A stretch of 36,235 bases of DNA, from the NCBI GenBank assembly GCA_964407665.1, contig CAYOWK010000041.1:1-36235 (forward strand). The letters run 5' to 3'. This stretch comes from CAYOWK01 sp964407665 (GTDB lineage Bacteria > Pseudomonadota > Alphaproteobacteria > Caulobacterales > Hyphomonadaceae). The notes below the pieces were generated by a model. That model had not been told where the DNA came from. It did not search any database and saw only the letters and a list, made by a program, of their open reading frames with translations. Positions within the stretch are counted from its first letter, which is position 1. Every line of letters begins with the position of its first letter. Below, in pieces: positions 25,051-32,417 of the stretch. A program made the translations under genes and the position numbers.

Positions 25051-25535
25051 ACGAGACCAGCGGTCCATCTAAACAGGCTGTCCGCGAGCTGAAGCGCGCG
25101 CGGCGTGCTGGCGCGCGTCTGGCGGCCGTGCAGGCCATCTACCAGATGGAGCAGACAGAGCAGAGCACGCTTGCTGTCATTGCTGACTTCATGGAAGACC
25201 GGCTGGGCCTCGACGCCGATGGAACGCCGATCGAGGAAGCGGACCCGGACCTTTTCAAGAGCATTGTCCACGGCGTGGTCGAGCGCCAGGACGAAGTCGA
25301 CCGCGCCATCATGAAACGGCTTGCGGACGGCTGGAAGATCGAGCGACTGGACGCTACGTCACGCTCCATTCTCCGCGCCTGTGTCTTCGAACTCGTGGAC
25401 AACATCAGCCTGCCGCCGCAGATCCTGCTCGATGAGTATGTTTCAATTGCCCACGCGTTCTTCGAGGGCGCCGAGCCGAAGTTCATCAACGGCCTCCTGG
25501 ACGCTGTCGCCCGGGATGTTCGCGGCAAGGCGTGA
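25047..25535 (+). CDS. nusB: Transcription antitermination factor NusB
   Basis: A 162-residue all-helical RNA-binding protein that joins NusE/S10 on boxA RNA in rRNA antitermination. Visible: ARLAAVQAIYQMEQTEQS (helix 1, RNA contact), ADGWKIERLDATSRSILRACVFEL and LPPQILLDEYVSIAHAFFEGAEPKFINGLLDAVAR, all typical. The start overlaps the ribH stop by ATGA. The basic N-terminal tail of about 25 residues is a little longer than in E. coli. Confidence 0.97.
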   Translation: MNETSGPSKQAVRELKRARRAGARLAAVQAIYQMEQTEQSTLAVIADFMEDRLGLDADGTPIEEADPDLFKSIVHGVVERQDEVDRAIMKRLADGWKIERLDATSRSILRACVFELVDNISLPPQILLDEYVSIAHAFFEGAEPKFINGLLDAVARDVRGKA

Positions 25536-25541
25536 TCCGGC

Positions 25542-26522
25542 ATGGATGAGTTTGATCTCATCCGGACCTGGTTTGCGCCACTGGCAGTCTCCGATGGCGC
25601 GGACGGCCTGCGCGACGATGTCGCCGAGATCGAAACCCCCGGCCGGACGATCCTAACGGTCGATACCATCGTCGAAGGCGTCCACTTCCTTCCTGGCGAT
25701 CCCATCGAGTCTGTCGCCGCCAAGCTGGTGCGGGTCAACGTTTCGGACATCATCGCGAAGGGCGGCTTGCCGGGTGCGGCCATGCTGTCCCTCGTCTGGC
25801 CAAGGTCGCGGCCGGTCGCCCAACTCCAGGACTTCGCGAAGGGCCTTCGCAAGAGTCTCGACAAATGGGGCGCACATCTGGCGGGAGGCGATACAACCTC
25901 AACCGATGGCCCGCTGGTCCTGTCGCTTACGCTGACGGGGCAGTGCGGACAGCGGGGCCCCGTCCGCAGGTCTGGGGCAAGCGCTGGAGACGATGTCTGG
26001 GTCACCGGCTGCATCGGCGATGGCTGGCTGGGTTTACAGGCGGCGACCGGCGCCTTGGGGCCGCTTACGCAGGAGGCCTATTCACTCCTAGTGTCCCGCT
26101 ACCGGATTCCTGAGCCGCCGAAACTGGCTTTTGCCAACGTGATCGCGGAATTCGCGACGGCCTCAGTCGACGTCTCGGATGGCCTTGCTGCGGACGCCGG
26201 GCATGTAGCGGACGCATCTGACGTCGCCATCCGGATCGACGCAGCGTCGGTGCCTCTCAGCGCCACCACCGCAGGCTATCTGGCGAACGGGAGAGCCCGC
26301 CTTGCTGATCTGCTGACCGGCGGCGACGACTATCAGACGTTGTTCTGTGCCCGTCCCGAGGCGGCGGAGGGGATCGTCGGAAGCTGCTCGGCCATCGGGG
26401 TCCAAGCTGCCCGTATTGGAAAGGTTGAGGCAGGCCGAAACGTTACGCTGGTGGACGCCATGGGTGACGCGATTGCGTTCAATAGACGCGGCTGGACTCA
26501 TTTCGGCGGTAACCCGGCCTAA
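25542..26522 (+). CDS. thiL: Thiamine-monophosphate kinase
   Basis: A 326-residue PurM/AIR-synthase-like kinase that makes thiamine diphosphate from the monophosphate with ATP. Visible: GLRDDVAEIETP (metal Asp pair), TVDTIVEGVHFLPGD, AAKLVRVNVSDIIAKGGLPGAAMLSL, HLAGGDTTSTDGPLVLSLTLTG, DVSDGLAADAGHVADASDV and DLLTGGDDYQTLF. Length is normal. It lies six bases after nusB and is the last clear member of the riboflavin operon. Confidence 0.97.
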   Translation: MDEFDLIRTWFAPLAVSDGADGLRDDVAEIETPGRTILTVDTIVEGVHFLPGDPIESVAAKLVRVNVSDIIAKGGLPGAAMLSLVWPRSRPVAQLQDFAKGLRKSLDKWGAHLAGGDTTSTDGPLVLSLTLTGQCGQRGPVRRSGASAGDDVWVTGCIGDGWLGLQAATGALGPLTQEAYSLLVSRYRIPEPPKLAFANVIAEFATASVDVSDGLAADAGHVADASDVAIRIDAASVPLSATTAGYLANGRARLADLLTGGDDYQTLFCARPEAAEGIVGSCSAIGVQAARIGKVEAGRNVTLVDAMGDAIAFNRRGWTHFGGNPA

Positions 26523-26547
26523 AGGATAACTGCGCCACATTCGCGGG

Positions 26548-26988
26548 ATGCGTACCCTTTCAGCCTTTCTGGTCCTCTCCGCAGTCCTGTGCTGCGCCGG
26601 CACGTCCTCTGCGTCCCCGCCAAAGGGCGGAGAGGCCGAAGCAGAAGGCGATGAAAAGGATGTCGGGCGCACTGTCGAACTAGGCGGGCTGGTCTTTCCG
26701 GTGTTTTCGCCAGATGGCCGGCTCCGGAACTACCTTTTCGTCAATGCACGCATGAGCGTCGCGCAAGGCAAGGATCCTTGGAAATACCGGGAACAGGCCC
26801 ATTTTATTCGGGACGCCGTGCTGCGGGCGGCCCACCGGACGAGTTTCGGCTCTGAAAAAAATCCGGGAATGCTGGACGAGAAAATCGCTGCCGCAGAATC
26901 GCTGAAGGCGGCAAACGAGATCGTCGGAGAGCCGGGCGCGTTGGTCGAGATGACCTTCACGCAGATCGCAAGCCAGTCGAACGGCTAA
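26548..26988 (+). CDS. Exported protein of unknown function
   Basis: A 146-residue protein with a signal peptide (residues 1-23, ending TSSAS). A polar acidic linker follows, then a compact domain: LGGLVFPVFSPDGRLRNYLFVNARMSV (beta strands), KYREQAHFIRDAVLRAAHR (helix) and GALVEMTFTQIASQ (strand). The strand-helix pattern resembles FliL-type domains, but I see no flagellar neighbour, so this is weak. It starts 25 bases after thiL and may be the operon's last gene. Its stop codon abuts the bamE stop on the other strand with no base between. Confidence 0.8.
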   Translation: MRTLSAFLVLSAVLCCAGTSSASPPKGGEAEAEGDEKDVGRTVELGGLVFPVFSPDGRLRNYLFVNARMSVAQGKDPWKYREQAHFIRDAVLRAAHRTSFGSEKNPGMLDEKIAAAESLKAANEIVGEPGALVEMTFTQIASQSNG

Positions 26989-27456
26989 CTATTCGCCCGG
27001 TTGGCGCTGGTTTTCCTGACCGGGAAGCTGCTGCGGCAGGCGACCGATGGTTCCGAACAGCTGTTCCAAAATTCCAAGTTCGCGACCGCGCGTGGGCGTG
27101 ACACGCGAATTGTACTCAATCGTGCGCCCGGCCGCGATGTCGTAGACCAGCACATCAGACACTGCGTCCTGATCGTCGAACTGAATGGCGACGATTTCGC
27201 GCTGCACGACGCGCGGATAGTAGAACGTCAGCTCTTCGCGCGTCGCCGACATGTAGACCCAAAGGTTATCGTCGAAGACGCTAGTGGTCGAAGGGCTGCC
27301 CAGTTTGGCCAGCACCGTCGAGCGGGTGTCTTCGGTCGGCTTGATATCGGTCGGCAGAGACTGGTCTGGAACATAGCCGTGGAAGTCGCGGGTCGCCTGA
27401 CAGGCCGACAGACCGGTGAGGGCGAAGACAGCCAGGGCCATTCCGCGCAGTTTCAT
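26989..27456 (-). CDS. bamE: Outer-membrane assembly lipoprotein BamE
   Basis: A 155-residue SmpA/OmlA-family lipoprotein of the BAM outer-membrane protein insertion complex. The signal ends in the lipobox LSAC with Cys19. The BamE core follows: TRSTVLAKLGSPSTTSVFDDNLWVYMSATRE (helices, then strand), the later VQREIVAIQFDDQDAVSDV strands, and a Gln-rich tail. GGAG lies seven bases before the ATG. It is transcribed divergently from the CBP3-like gene, 229 bases away, an arrangement common in this class. Confidence 0.95.
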   Translation of the reverse strand: MKLRGMALAVFALTGLSACQATRDFHGYVPDQSLPTDIKPTEDTRSTVLAKLGSPSTTSVFDDNLWVYMSATREELTFYYPRVVQREIVAIQFDDQDAVSDVLVYDIAAGRTIEYNSRVTPTRGRELGILEQLFGTIGRLPQQLPGQENQRQPGE

Positions 27457-27685
27457 GGGACGCTCCAGTGCGACCGGGCGGACAGCTAGCGCATCCCGCC
27501 GGGGAACAAGGGTGGTAGCGGGGCCTGTAGCCGTTTGGCAAGCTTTGCGATCAGTACCCCGCATATTGGACGGCAAGACCCGGGCGCGCGGTCGGTGCGT
27601 GCCCGATTTCCGCTTCGGTTCAGCAAAAGACCTGATAGGAGACTCTCCATCCGGCGGGCAGCAGCCGGGATCGGGAGTTGATCGG

Positions 27686-28225
27686 ATGTTCGGGCTGTTC
27701 GGAGATCGGCGTAAACGCAACAAGTGGGCGGTCGATCGTCTCCACCATATTGTCATCGCGCAGGCTTTGCGGCCCGAATTCTACTTCGAGGGCGGCGCCC
27801 GCGACAATTTTTCCGGGCGTTTCGAAATGGCTTCCCTGCACGCGGCGCTCGCCTTCCGGAGGCTGCGAGAACTCGGCCCAGTCGGCAGGGACCTGGCACA
27901 AGACTGTTTTGACGCGCTTTTCGACGGATTCGACGAAGCGTTGCGTGACATTGGTACAGGCGACCTTACTGTCGGCAAGAAGATCCGGAAGATGGGCGAA
28001 GCATTCTATGGCCGGTCGAAGGCCTACGACGAAGCGCTGGCGCACGATGCTGGCCCGGACGCCATTGAAAAGGCGCTGATCCGCAATCTCGGGCTTTCTG
28101 ACCAGATAGCGCCCGCTTTCGCGACCTATGTGCGCAATGTGGAAGACAGCCTTGCGCGCCACCAGCCGGATATGCTTCTCACGGGTGAAATCAACTGGCC
28201 CAAGCCGCCCGTCCGCCCGGCCTGA
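27686..28225 (+). CDS. Ubiquinol-cytochrome c chaperone family protein (CBP3-like)
   Basis: A 179-residue homologue of mitochondrial CBP3/UQCC1, which assists cytochrome b of the bc1 complex. It opens MFGLFGDRRKRN, then HHIVIAQALRPEFYFEGGARDNFSGRFEMASLHAAL. Next comes DCFDALFDGFDEALRDIGTGDLTVGKKIRKMGEAFYGR, with the family's helical core and the D-LTVGKKIRKM string. Length is normal for bacterial members. GGGAG lies about eight bases before the chosen ATG; earlier in-frame starts overlap the bamE promoter. In many relatives a DUF177 gene follows; here there are only 115 bases to plsX. Confidence 0.94.
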   Translation: MFGLFGDRRKRNKWAVDRLHHIVIAQALRPEFYFEGGARDNFSGRFEMASLHAALAFRRLRELGPVGRDLAQDCFDALFDGFDEALRDIGTGDLTVGKKIRKMGEAFYGRSKAYDEALAHDAGPDAIEKALIRNLGLSDQIAPAFATYVRNVEDSLARHQPDMLLTGEINWPKPPVRPA

Positions 28226-28340
28226 TGCCGCTTGCGACACCCGGGTCGGGCTATCGTGAAAGCCTCGTCATGTTGTTAAACAGGCTCACGGGCGCCGGCC
28301 GATTCCCCGGACTGCAACGAACTGGGAGCCTTCTGCGGCC

Positions 28341-29405
28341 ATGAACGAACGTTGCGTCATTTCAGTTGATGGCATGGGCGGCGACCACGCCCCCCGCGTC
28401 ATAGTCGAGGGGATGGAGGACATCGCCCGCAGCCGTCGTGACCTGGAGTTCCTCCTTCACGGCGATGAAGTGGTCCTGAAGCCCCTGCTGGCCGCCGCGC
28501 CGACCGCTGCCTCCCGCACGCAGATCCGGCACACCGACAAGTTCGTGGCCATGGACGCCAAGCCCAGCCAGGCCCTGCGCCAGGGCCGCAACTCCTCGAT
28601 ATGGAACGCCATCGAGACGGTGAAGTCAGGTGAAGCGGTTGCCGCCATCTCAGCTGGCAACACCGGCGCGTTGATGGCGATGTCCAAGTTGATCCTGCGC
28701 ATGGTCGACGGCGTGCACCGACCCGCTCTCGTTGCGTCCTGGCCAACTCGCACCGGCGTGACAGCCATGCTGGATCTCGGCGCAGATATCTCCGCCGACG
28801 CAGAGCAGCTGGTCGAGTTCGCCATCATGGGAGCTGCATTTGCGCGCGCCGTGCACCGCAAGACAAACCCGTCGATCGGTCTGCTGAACGTTGGCTCAGA
28901 GGAGCTGAAGGGGCATGAGGAGCTGCGCGAGGCGGCCCGCCTGATGCGGGCATCCGGGCTCGGCCTCAACTTCCAGGGCTTCGTGGAAGGTAATGACATC
29001 GCCCGGGGCGCCGTCGATGTTGTTGTGACGGATGGCTTCACGGGAAACATCGCGCTCAAGACCGCAGAAGGTATGGCGAAGATGATCTCCGAGTTGCTGA
29101 AGGAGGCCTTCACATCGAGCCTCCAGGCGAAGGCAGGCGCGCTGCTTGCGATGCCGGCGCTCAACGCCTTCCGCTCGCGGCTCGATCCTCGCGAAGTGAA
29201 TGGTGCGGTTCTCATGGGACTCAACGGCATCGTCGTCAAAAGCCACGGTGGCACCGACGGCCTTGGCTTCTCGCGTGCTCTTGGCGTTGGAGCCGATCTC
29301 GGCGGCAGCAGCTTCAAGTCCGAGATGGCGGAAAACCTGCGCAGAATGGTGGCCACCGCCCGTGTGGCTCCGCCTGACGTGAAGAATGAGGAAGCTGCCC
29401 CGTGA
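28341..29405 (+). CDS. plsX: Phosphate acyltransferase PlsX
   Basis: A 354-residue enzyme making acyl-phosphate from acyl-ACP for phospholipid synthesis, at the cytoplasmic membrane face. Visible: VISVDGMGGDHAP at the N-terminus, AISAGNTGALMAMSKL, VGSEELKGHEEL, VVTDGFTGNIALKTAEG and GIVVKSHGGTDGLGFSRAL. These are all diagnostic, and the length is standard. Its stop overlaps the fabH start (GTGA). The usual upstream DUF177/rpmF genes are missing here. Confidence 0.97.
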   Translation: MNERCVISVDGMGGDHAPRVIVEGMEDIARSRRDLEFLLHGDEVVLKPLLAAAPTAASRTQIRHTDKFVAMDAKPSQALRQGRNSSIWNAIETVKSGEAVAAISAGNTGALMAMSKLILRMVDGVHRPALVASWPTRTGVTAMLDLGADISADAEQLVEFAIMGAAFARAVHRKTNPSIGLLNVGSEELKGHEELREAARLMRASGLGLNFQGFVEGNDIARGAVDVVVTDGFTGNIALKTAEGMAKMISELLKEAFTSSLQAKAGALLAMPALNAFRSRLDPREVNGAVLMGLNGIVVKSHGGTDGLGFSRALGVGADLGGSSFKSEMAENLRRMVATARVAPPDVKNEEAAP

Positions 29406-30376
29406 GTGAGTTTGCTTCGGTCATCCGCGGGGTGGGCGGATACCTGCCTGAGAAGGTCCTCACCAACGAGGACCTGGCCAGGATGGTGGACACCAATGAC
29501 GACTGGATCCGGGAGCGCACCGGCATCCGGCGCCGGCACATCGCTGCCGACGGAGAAACCACATCCGACCTGGCGACGGCCGCAGCACGAATTGCGCTAA
29601 AAAATGCTGGGCTGGCGCCTTCCGATATCGACCTGATTGTCGTCGCGACAGCAACGCCGGACTTCACATTCCCTGCAACCGCTACTGTCGTGCAGAATAA
29701 GCTCGGCATCACCGAGGGCGCCGCCTTCGACATCCAGGCGGTCTGCTCGGGATTCGTCTACGCCATCGCGACCGCTGACAACTTTCTGGCCAGGGGCCAG
29801 TTCCGGCGCGCACTGGTGATCGGCGCAGAAACCTTCTCGCGGATTCTCGACTGGTCGGATCGTGGCACTTGTGTCCTCTTCGGTGATGGTGCCGGGGCCG
29901 TCGTACTCGAAGGCATGCGGGCGACCGAAGCGGCCGGGCGGGGCGTGCTCGCCACACATCTGCGGTCCGACGGCCGCTACCGGGATCTGCTATACGTTGA
30001 TGGCGGGCCGTCCAGCACCCGCACGGTTGGCCATCTCCGGATGACCGGCAATCAGGTCTTCAAGCATGCCGTGCTGAAGATTTCCGAGAGTGTAAACACG
30101 ACGCTGGCAGACGCGAACCTGGACATCGCCGACATCGACTGGTTCGTGCCCCACCAGGCCAATCAGCGTATCCTGGCAGCCGTCGCCGAGCGCTTGGGGC
30201 TGCCGCCCGAGCGTGTGGTCTCCACTGTGGCGGATCATGGCAACACGTCGGCCGCGTCTGTTCCGCTCGCGCTGGCCACTGCGGCCGCAGACGGCCGGAT
30301 AAAGCCGGGGCATCTGGTGATGATGGAAGCGATCGGCGGCGGCTTTGCCTGGGGATCTGCCCTTATCCGAATGTGA
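29402..30376 (+). CDS. fabH: Beta-ketoacyl-ACP synthase III (FabH)
   Basis: A 324-residue condensing enzyme that starts fatty-acid synthesis from acetyl-CoA and malonyl-ACP. The Cys-His-Asn triad is in place: QAVCSGFVYA (Cys115), VPHQANQRI (His) and DHGNTSAASVP (Asn). TNDDWIRERTGIRRRHIA is the typical CoA-site helix. GTG start overlapping plsX. Length is normal. Confidence 0.97.
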   Translation: MSEFASVIRGVGGYLPEKVLTNEDLARMVDTNDDWIRERTGIRRRHIAADGETTSDLATAAARIALKNAGLAPSDIDLIVVATATPDFTFPATATVVQNKLGITEGAAFDIQAVCSGFVYAIATADNFLARGQFRRALVIGAETFSRILDWSDRGTCVLFGDGAGAVVLEGMRATEAAGRGVLATHLRSDGRYRDLLYVDGGPSSTRTVGHLRMTGNQVFKHAVLKISESVNTTLADANLDIADIDWFVPHQANQRILAAVAERLGLPPERVVSTVADHGNTSAASVPLALATAAADGRIKPGHLVMMEAIGGGFAWGSALIRM

Positions 30377-30408
30377 TAACGATTCGTAAACGGATGTATT
30401 TAATCGAA

Positions 30409-30420
30409 AATTGATCAATT
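30409..30420. promoter_or_regulatory. 12-base palindrome in the ihfA promoter region
   Basis: AATTGATCAATT is a perfect palindrome in the AT-rich 102-base gap between fabH and ihfA, about 60 bases before the ihfA start. A GANTC site (GATTC) lies at 30381-30385. It could be part of the ihfA promoter; I could not fit it to the IHF or CtrA consensus. Confidence 0.35.
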
Positions 30421-30478
30421 GGCTCTTAACACAGCTGAAGGCTGGAGCTAGCTTTGCTGGTCTGGCCGGGAGAGATCC

Positions 30479-30793
30479 ATGACGGAACGCACGCTCACAC
30501 GCGCAGAAATCGTCGATCATCTCGTACAGAAGATCGGCATGACCAAGCAGGACTCGAGCAATTTCCTGGAGCGGGTTCTGGAGCTGGTCTGTGTCGAACT
30601 TGAGCAGGACCGCGACGTAAAATTCGCGCGGTTCGGGAATTTTGTGGTGCGCCGCAAGCGCGCACGGGTTGGTCGGAACCCAAAAACCGGGGAAGAGGCT
30701 CCCATCACGGCTCGCCGTGTGGTGTCCTTCAAGCCCTCGCCACTGTTGCGCCAGCGCGTAGAGTCCTCTCTCAACGGTCGGAGACCCGGATGA
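30479..30793 (+). CDS. ihfA: Integration host factor subunit alpha
   Basis: A 104-residue DNA-bending protein of the HU/IHF family. It begins TLTRAEIVDHLVQKIGMTKQ; the arm is KFARFGNFVVRRKRARVGRNPKTGEEAPI, with the Pro that intercalates at the kink. It ends ARRVVSFKPSPLLRQRV. The RNPKTGEEAPI form indicates the alpha subunit. GGGAGAGA lies just before the ATG. The stop overlaps the merR-like start (ATGA). IHF is also a co-factor for phage integrases, which is relevant to the element next door. Confidence 0.97.
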   Translation: MTERTLTRAEIVDHLVQKIGMTKQDSSNFLERVLELVCVELEQDRDVKFARFGNFVVRRKRARVGRNPKTGEEAPITARRVVSFKPSPLLRQRVESSLNGRRPG

Positions 30794-31317
30794 ACAACGC
30801 GCTTCTGTCTTCGTGCCCCGCGTCTTTTGATGACAGGGACGCGCTGAGCGAAGCGAGTGTTCATACGAAAGCGGACGATGCCTTCCGCACAATCGGAGAG
30901 GCTGCCGCTGAACTCGGCCTAAAGACCCATGTCCTTCGTTTCTGGGAAACCAAGTTCGAGGCGCTGAAGCCTCTGAAGCGTAACGATGGCCGCCGCTATT
31001 ACCGGCCAGAAGACATGGAGGTACTGCGGACCCTCCAGAACCTTCTGCACGTCCAAGGCATGACCATCCGCGGGGCCGTCCGCACCCTTTCGGGCGGCGA
31101 GGGCGATGCTGTTGCCAACGACGGCCTTGCTGATGACGACGAAGATCACGGCGCATCGGTTCGCGACTTGCAAGATGCTGTCCGCGCCGCTGTGGACCGC
31201 GGCGAGTTTCGCAGCGAGGCAGTCGCGGGCAACGCTGAGGCTCGCGAGCGGCTGGAAAACCTGCTTGCTGACCTGACCCGGCTGAAATCGCGCCTCGACG
31301 AAGTCCGTGCGGCCTAA
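30790..31317 (+). CDS. MerR-family transcriptional regulator
   Basis: A 175-residue regulator with an N-terminal MerR winged helix at about 32-100: FRTIGEAAAELGLKTHVLRFWETKF, then LKRNDGRRYYRPEDMEVLRTLQNLLH and GMTIRGAVRTL. An acidic linker and a C-terminal coiled-coil-like helix (residues 120-173) follow. There is no Cys cluster for metal binding, so the effector is unknown. The pairing with ihfA is a conserved order in alphaproteobacteria. It overlaps ihfA by ATGA and precedes tRNA-Pro. Confidence 0.94.
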   Translation: MNNALLSSCPASFDDRDALSEASVHTKADDAFRTIGEAAAELGLKTHVLRFWETKFEALKPLKRNDGRRYYRPEDMEVLRTLQNLLHVQGMTIRGAVRTLSGGEGDAVANDGLADDDEDHGASVRDLQDAVRAAVDRGEFRSEAVAGNAEARERLENLLADLTRLKSRLDEVRAA

Positions 31318-31426
31318 CCTGCCCAGAATCCCGATGCAGCGTCCCGCCGTGAATTCAGTCCACACATTCGCGTTTCTTTTGCATTGCCGGGTGGCAGAAC
31401 GGCGCCTATAAGGCCCGCTGTACCGG

Positions 31427-31504
31427 CGGAGCGTGGCGCAGCCCGGTTAGCGCACCAGTCTGGGGGACTGGGGGTCGTGGGTTCGAATCCCGCCGCTCCG
31501 ACCA
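31427..31504 (+). tRNA. tRNA-Pro (anticodon GGG)
   Basis: A 78-base cloverleaf: acceptor CGGAGCG/CGCTCCG, D stem GCGC/GCGC, anticodon stem CCAGT/ACTGG with loop CTGGGGG (anticodon GGG), T arm GTGGG-TTCGAAT-CCCGC, and an encoded CCA. It lies 109 bases after the merR-like gene. Its 3' half is a classic tyrosine-integrase attachment target and faces an integrase-bearing element. Confidence 0.97.
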
Positions 31505-31511
31505 TCCGGTA

Positions 31512-31544
31512 CTCTGATCTTGTTGAGGTTTTCCAAGATCAGAG
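31512..31544. repeat. Perfect 11-base inverted repeat directly after tRNA-Pro
   Basis: CTCTGATCTTG (31512-31522) and CAAGATCAGAG (31534-31544) pair perfectly around an 11-base loop TTGAGGTTTTC. It begins eight bases past the tRNA CCA end. It could terminate the tRNA transcript, although no T run follows, or form part of an attachment or arm-binding site. Confidence 0.7.
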
Positions 31545-31709
31545 GTGGCCCGCCTCAGGCTTTCCAAATCGACCTGACTGGGCTTTCCGAATCCTGTTCC
31601 CAGATTGTACCGAGATACTCGACGGAAACCTGTGTCAGTCTGAGCTGATATCCTTCCATTAACCAGACGTTTGGAAATTATGGGATGTCGATCTGATTCG
31701 CAGGTCGGC

Positions 31710-31780
31710 AGCTCGCCGGCAGATTGCCGACGAGCTCCCTTCGACCGCTGAACCCAACGGCCTGAGAAACCGGGTTCAGC
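31710..31780 (+). promoter_or_regulatory. Two-hairpin leader of the 67-residue protein gene
   Basis: Hairpin one, 31710-31736: AGCTCG-c-CGGCA, loop GAT, TGCCG-a-CGAGCT, with one mismatch. Hairpin two, 31747-31780: GCTGAACCC/GGGTTCAGC, nine perfect pairs with a 16-base loop. They lie 20-90 bases ahead of the start codon and leave the AGGA ribosome site just outside the second stem, so they could influence translation or mRNA stability. The rest of 31545-31799 shows nothing else. Confidence 0.5.
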
Positions 31781-31799
31781 CAACTCAGGAATAGAAACC

Positions 31800-32003
31800 A
31801 TGAGTAAATCGACTCGTAACTCTGGCAAGCCCTGGTCGCCTGCCGAAGTGAAGCAGGTGAAGGCACTCGCGAAGGAGAACACTCCGACGCGCGTGATCGG
31901 CTTGAAGCTTGGACGCACCGAGGGTGCGATCCAGAACAAGGCGAGCCAGGAAGGCATCAGCCTGAAGCCGACGAACCAGTCGCCGTACAACCGGCGGCCG
32001 TGA
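31800..32003 (+). CDS. Small SKSTRNSGK-type protein
   Basis: A 67-residue basic protein, starting MSKSTRNSGKPWSPAEVKQV. I remember near-identical small proteins (SKSTRNSGKPW...ENTPTRVIGLKLGRTE...LKPTNQSPYN) in many alphaproteobacteria; their function is not known to me. The segment VKQVKALAKENTPTRVIGLKLGRTEGAIQNKA reads as a Trp-led three-helix Myb/SANT or GcrA-like helix-turn-helix (shown in two parts: VKQVKALAKENTPTRV, IGLKLGRTEGAIQNKA). A DNA-binding role is plausible. AGGA lies about ten bases before the ATG. It is preceded by a structured leader and followed by a strong hairpin, so it is probably a single-gene transcript. It may be chromosomal and not part of the element. Confidence 0.88.
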   Translation: MSKSTRNSGKPWSPAEVKQVKALAKENTPTRVIGLKLGRTEGAIQNKASQEGISLKPTNQSPYNRRP

Positions 32004-32010
32004 GGTCAGA

Positions 32011-32034
32011 GGGGCGCGGCGCAAGCCGCGCCCC
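32011..32034 (+). terminator. Ten-base-pair GNRA hairpin after the small gene
   Basis: GGGGCGCGGC and GCCGCGCCCC pair perfectly around the tetraloop GCAA, eight bases past the stop codon. Only a weak T-containing tail (GATTGCTTG) follows. Likely terminator or 3' stabiliser. Confidence 0.7.
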
Positions 32035-32054
32035 GATTGCTTGAGGTTCCGAAA

Positions 32055-32417
32055 ATGTCGACGACCGATACTACGAGCCAACTCGCTACCGAGCGCAGAG
32101 CCATCTTTCGACGGTTCGCCGAGATGGGAGAGGAGCAGGTTCGCGATACGCTTGCAACTGATGGATGGAGCGAGCGCCGTGCTGAGTGGGCCAAGGAATG
32201 GCTGGCGCTGCGAGATACCTACCCCGCATCCCAAGCGATCAAAGACAACGCTGCGGCGGTGAAGGTGGCAAACAGGATCGCGATGGCAGGCCTGGCTGTT
32301 GCAACTCTGGCTCTGTTCCTTACTGCCCTGGCGTGGTGGTTCCCACGCGACGGGGAGCGGCAGACGCGAGGACAAGCCGTCCCCTCTCTCGCTGCCCCCG
32401 TAGCTCCCGTGCTTTAG
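32055..32417 (+). CDS. Small single-span membrane protein
   Basis: A 120-residue protein: a charged N-terminal helical part (ATERRAIFRRFAEMGEEQVRDT... EWAKEWLALRD), a hydrophobic span at about 78-97 (IAMAGLAVATLALFLTALAW), and a short polar tail. GAGG lies eight bases before the ATG at 32055. I do not know the family name. The last 98 bases overlap the 3' end of the integrase gene on the other strand, so both C-terminal tails are antisense to each other. Confidence 0.72.
   Translation: MSTTDTTSQLATERRAIFRRFAEMGEEQVRDTLATDGWSERRAEWAKEWLALRDTYPASQAIKDNAAAVKVANRIAMAGLAVATLALFLTALAWWFPRDGERQTRGQAVPSLAAPVAPVL

Noticed and set aside
31589..31699. Two GANTC sites in the leader of the small SKSTRNSGK gene
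   Set aside because: Spacing and number are within chance expectation and no promoter elements are near.
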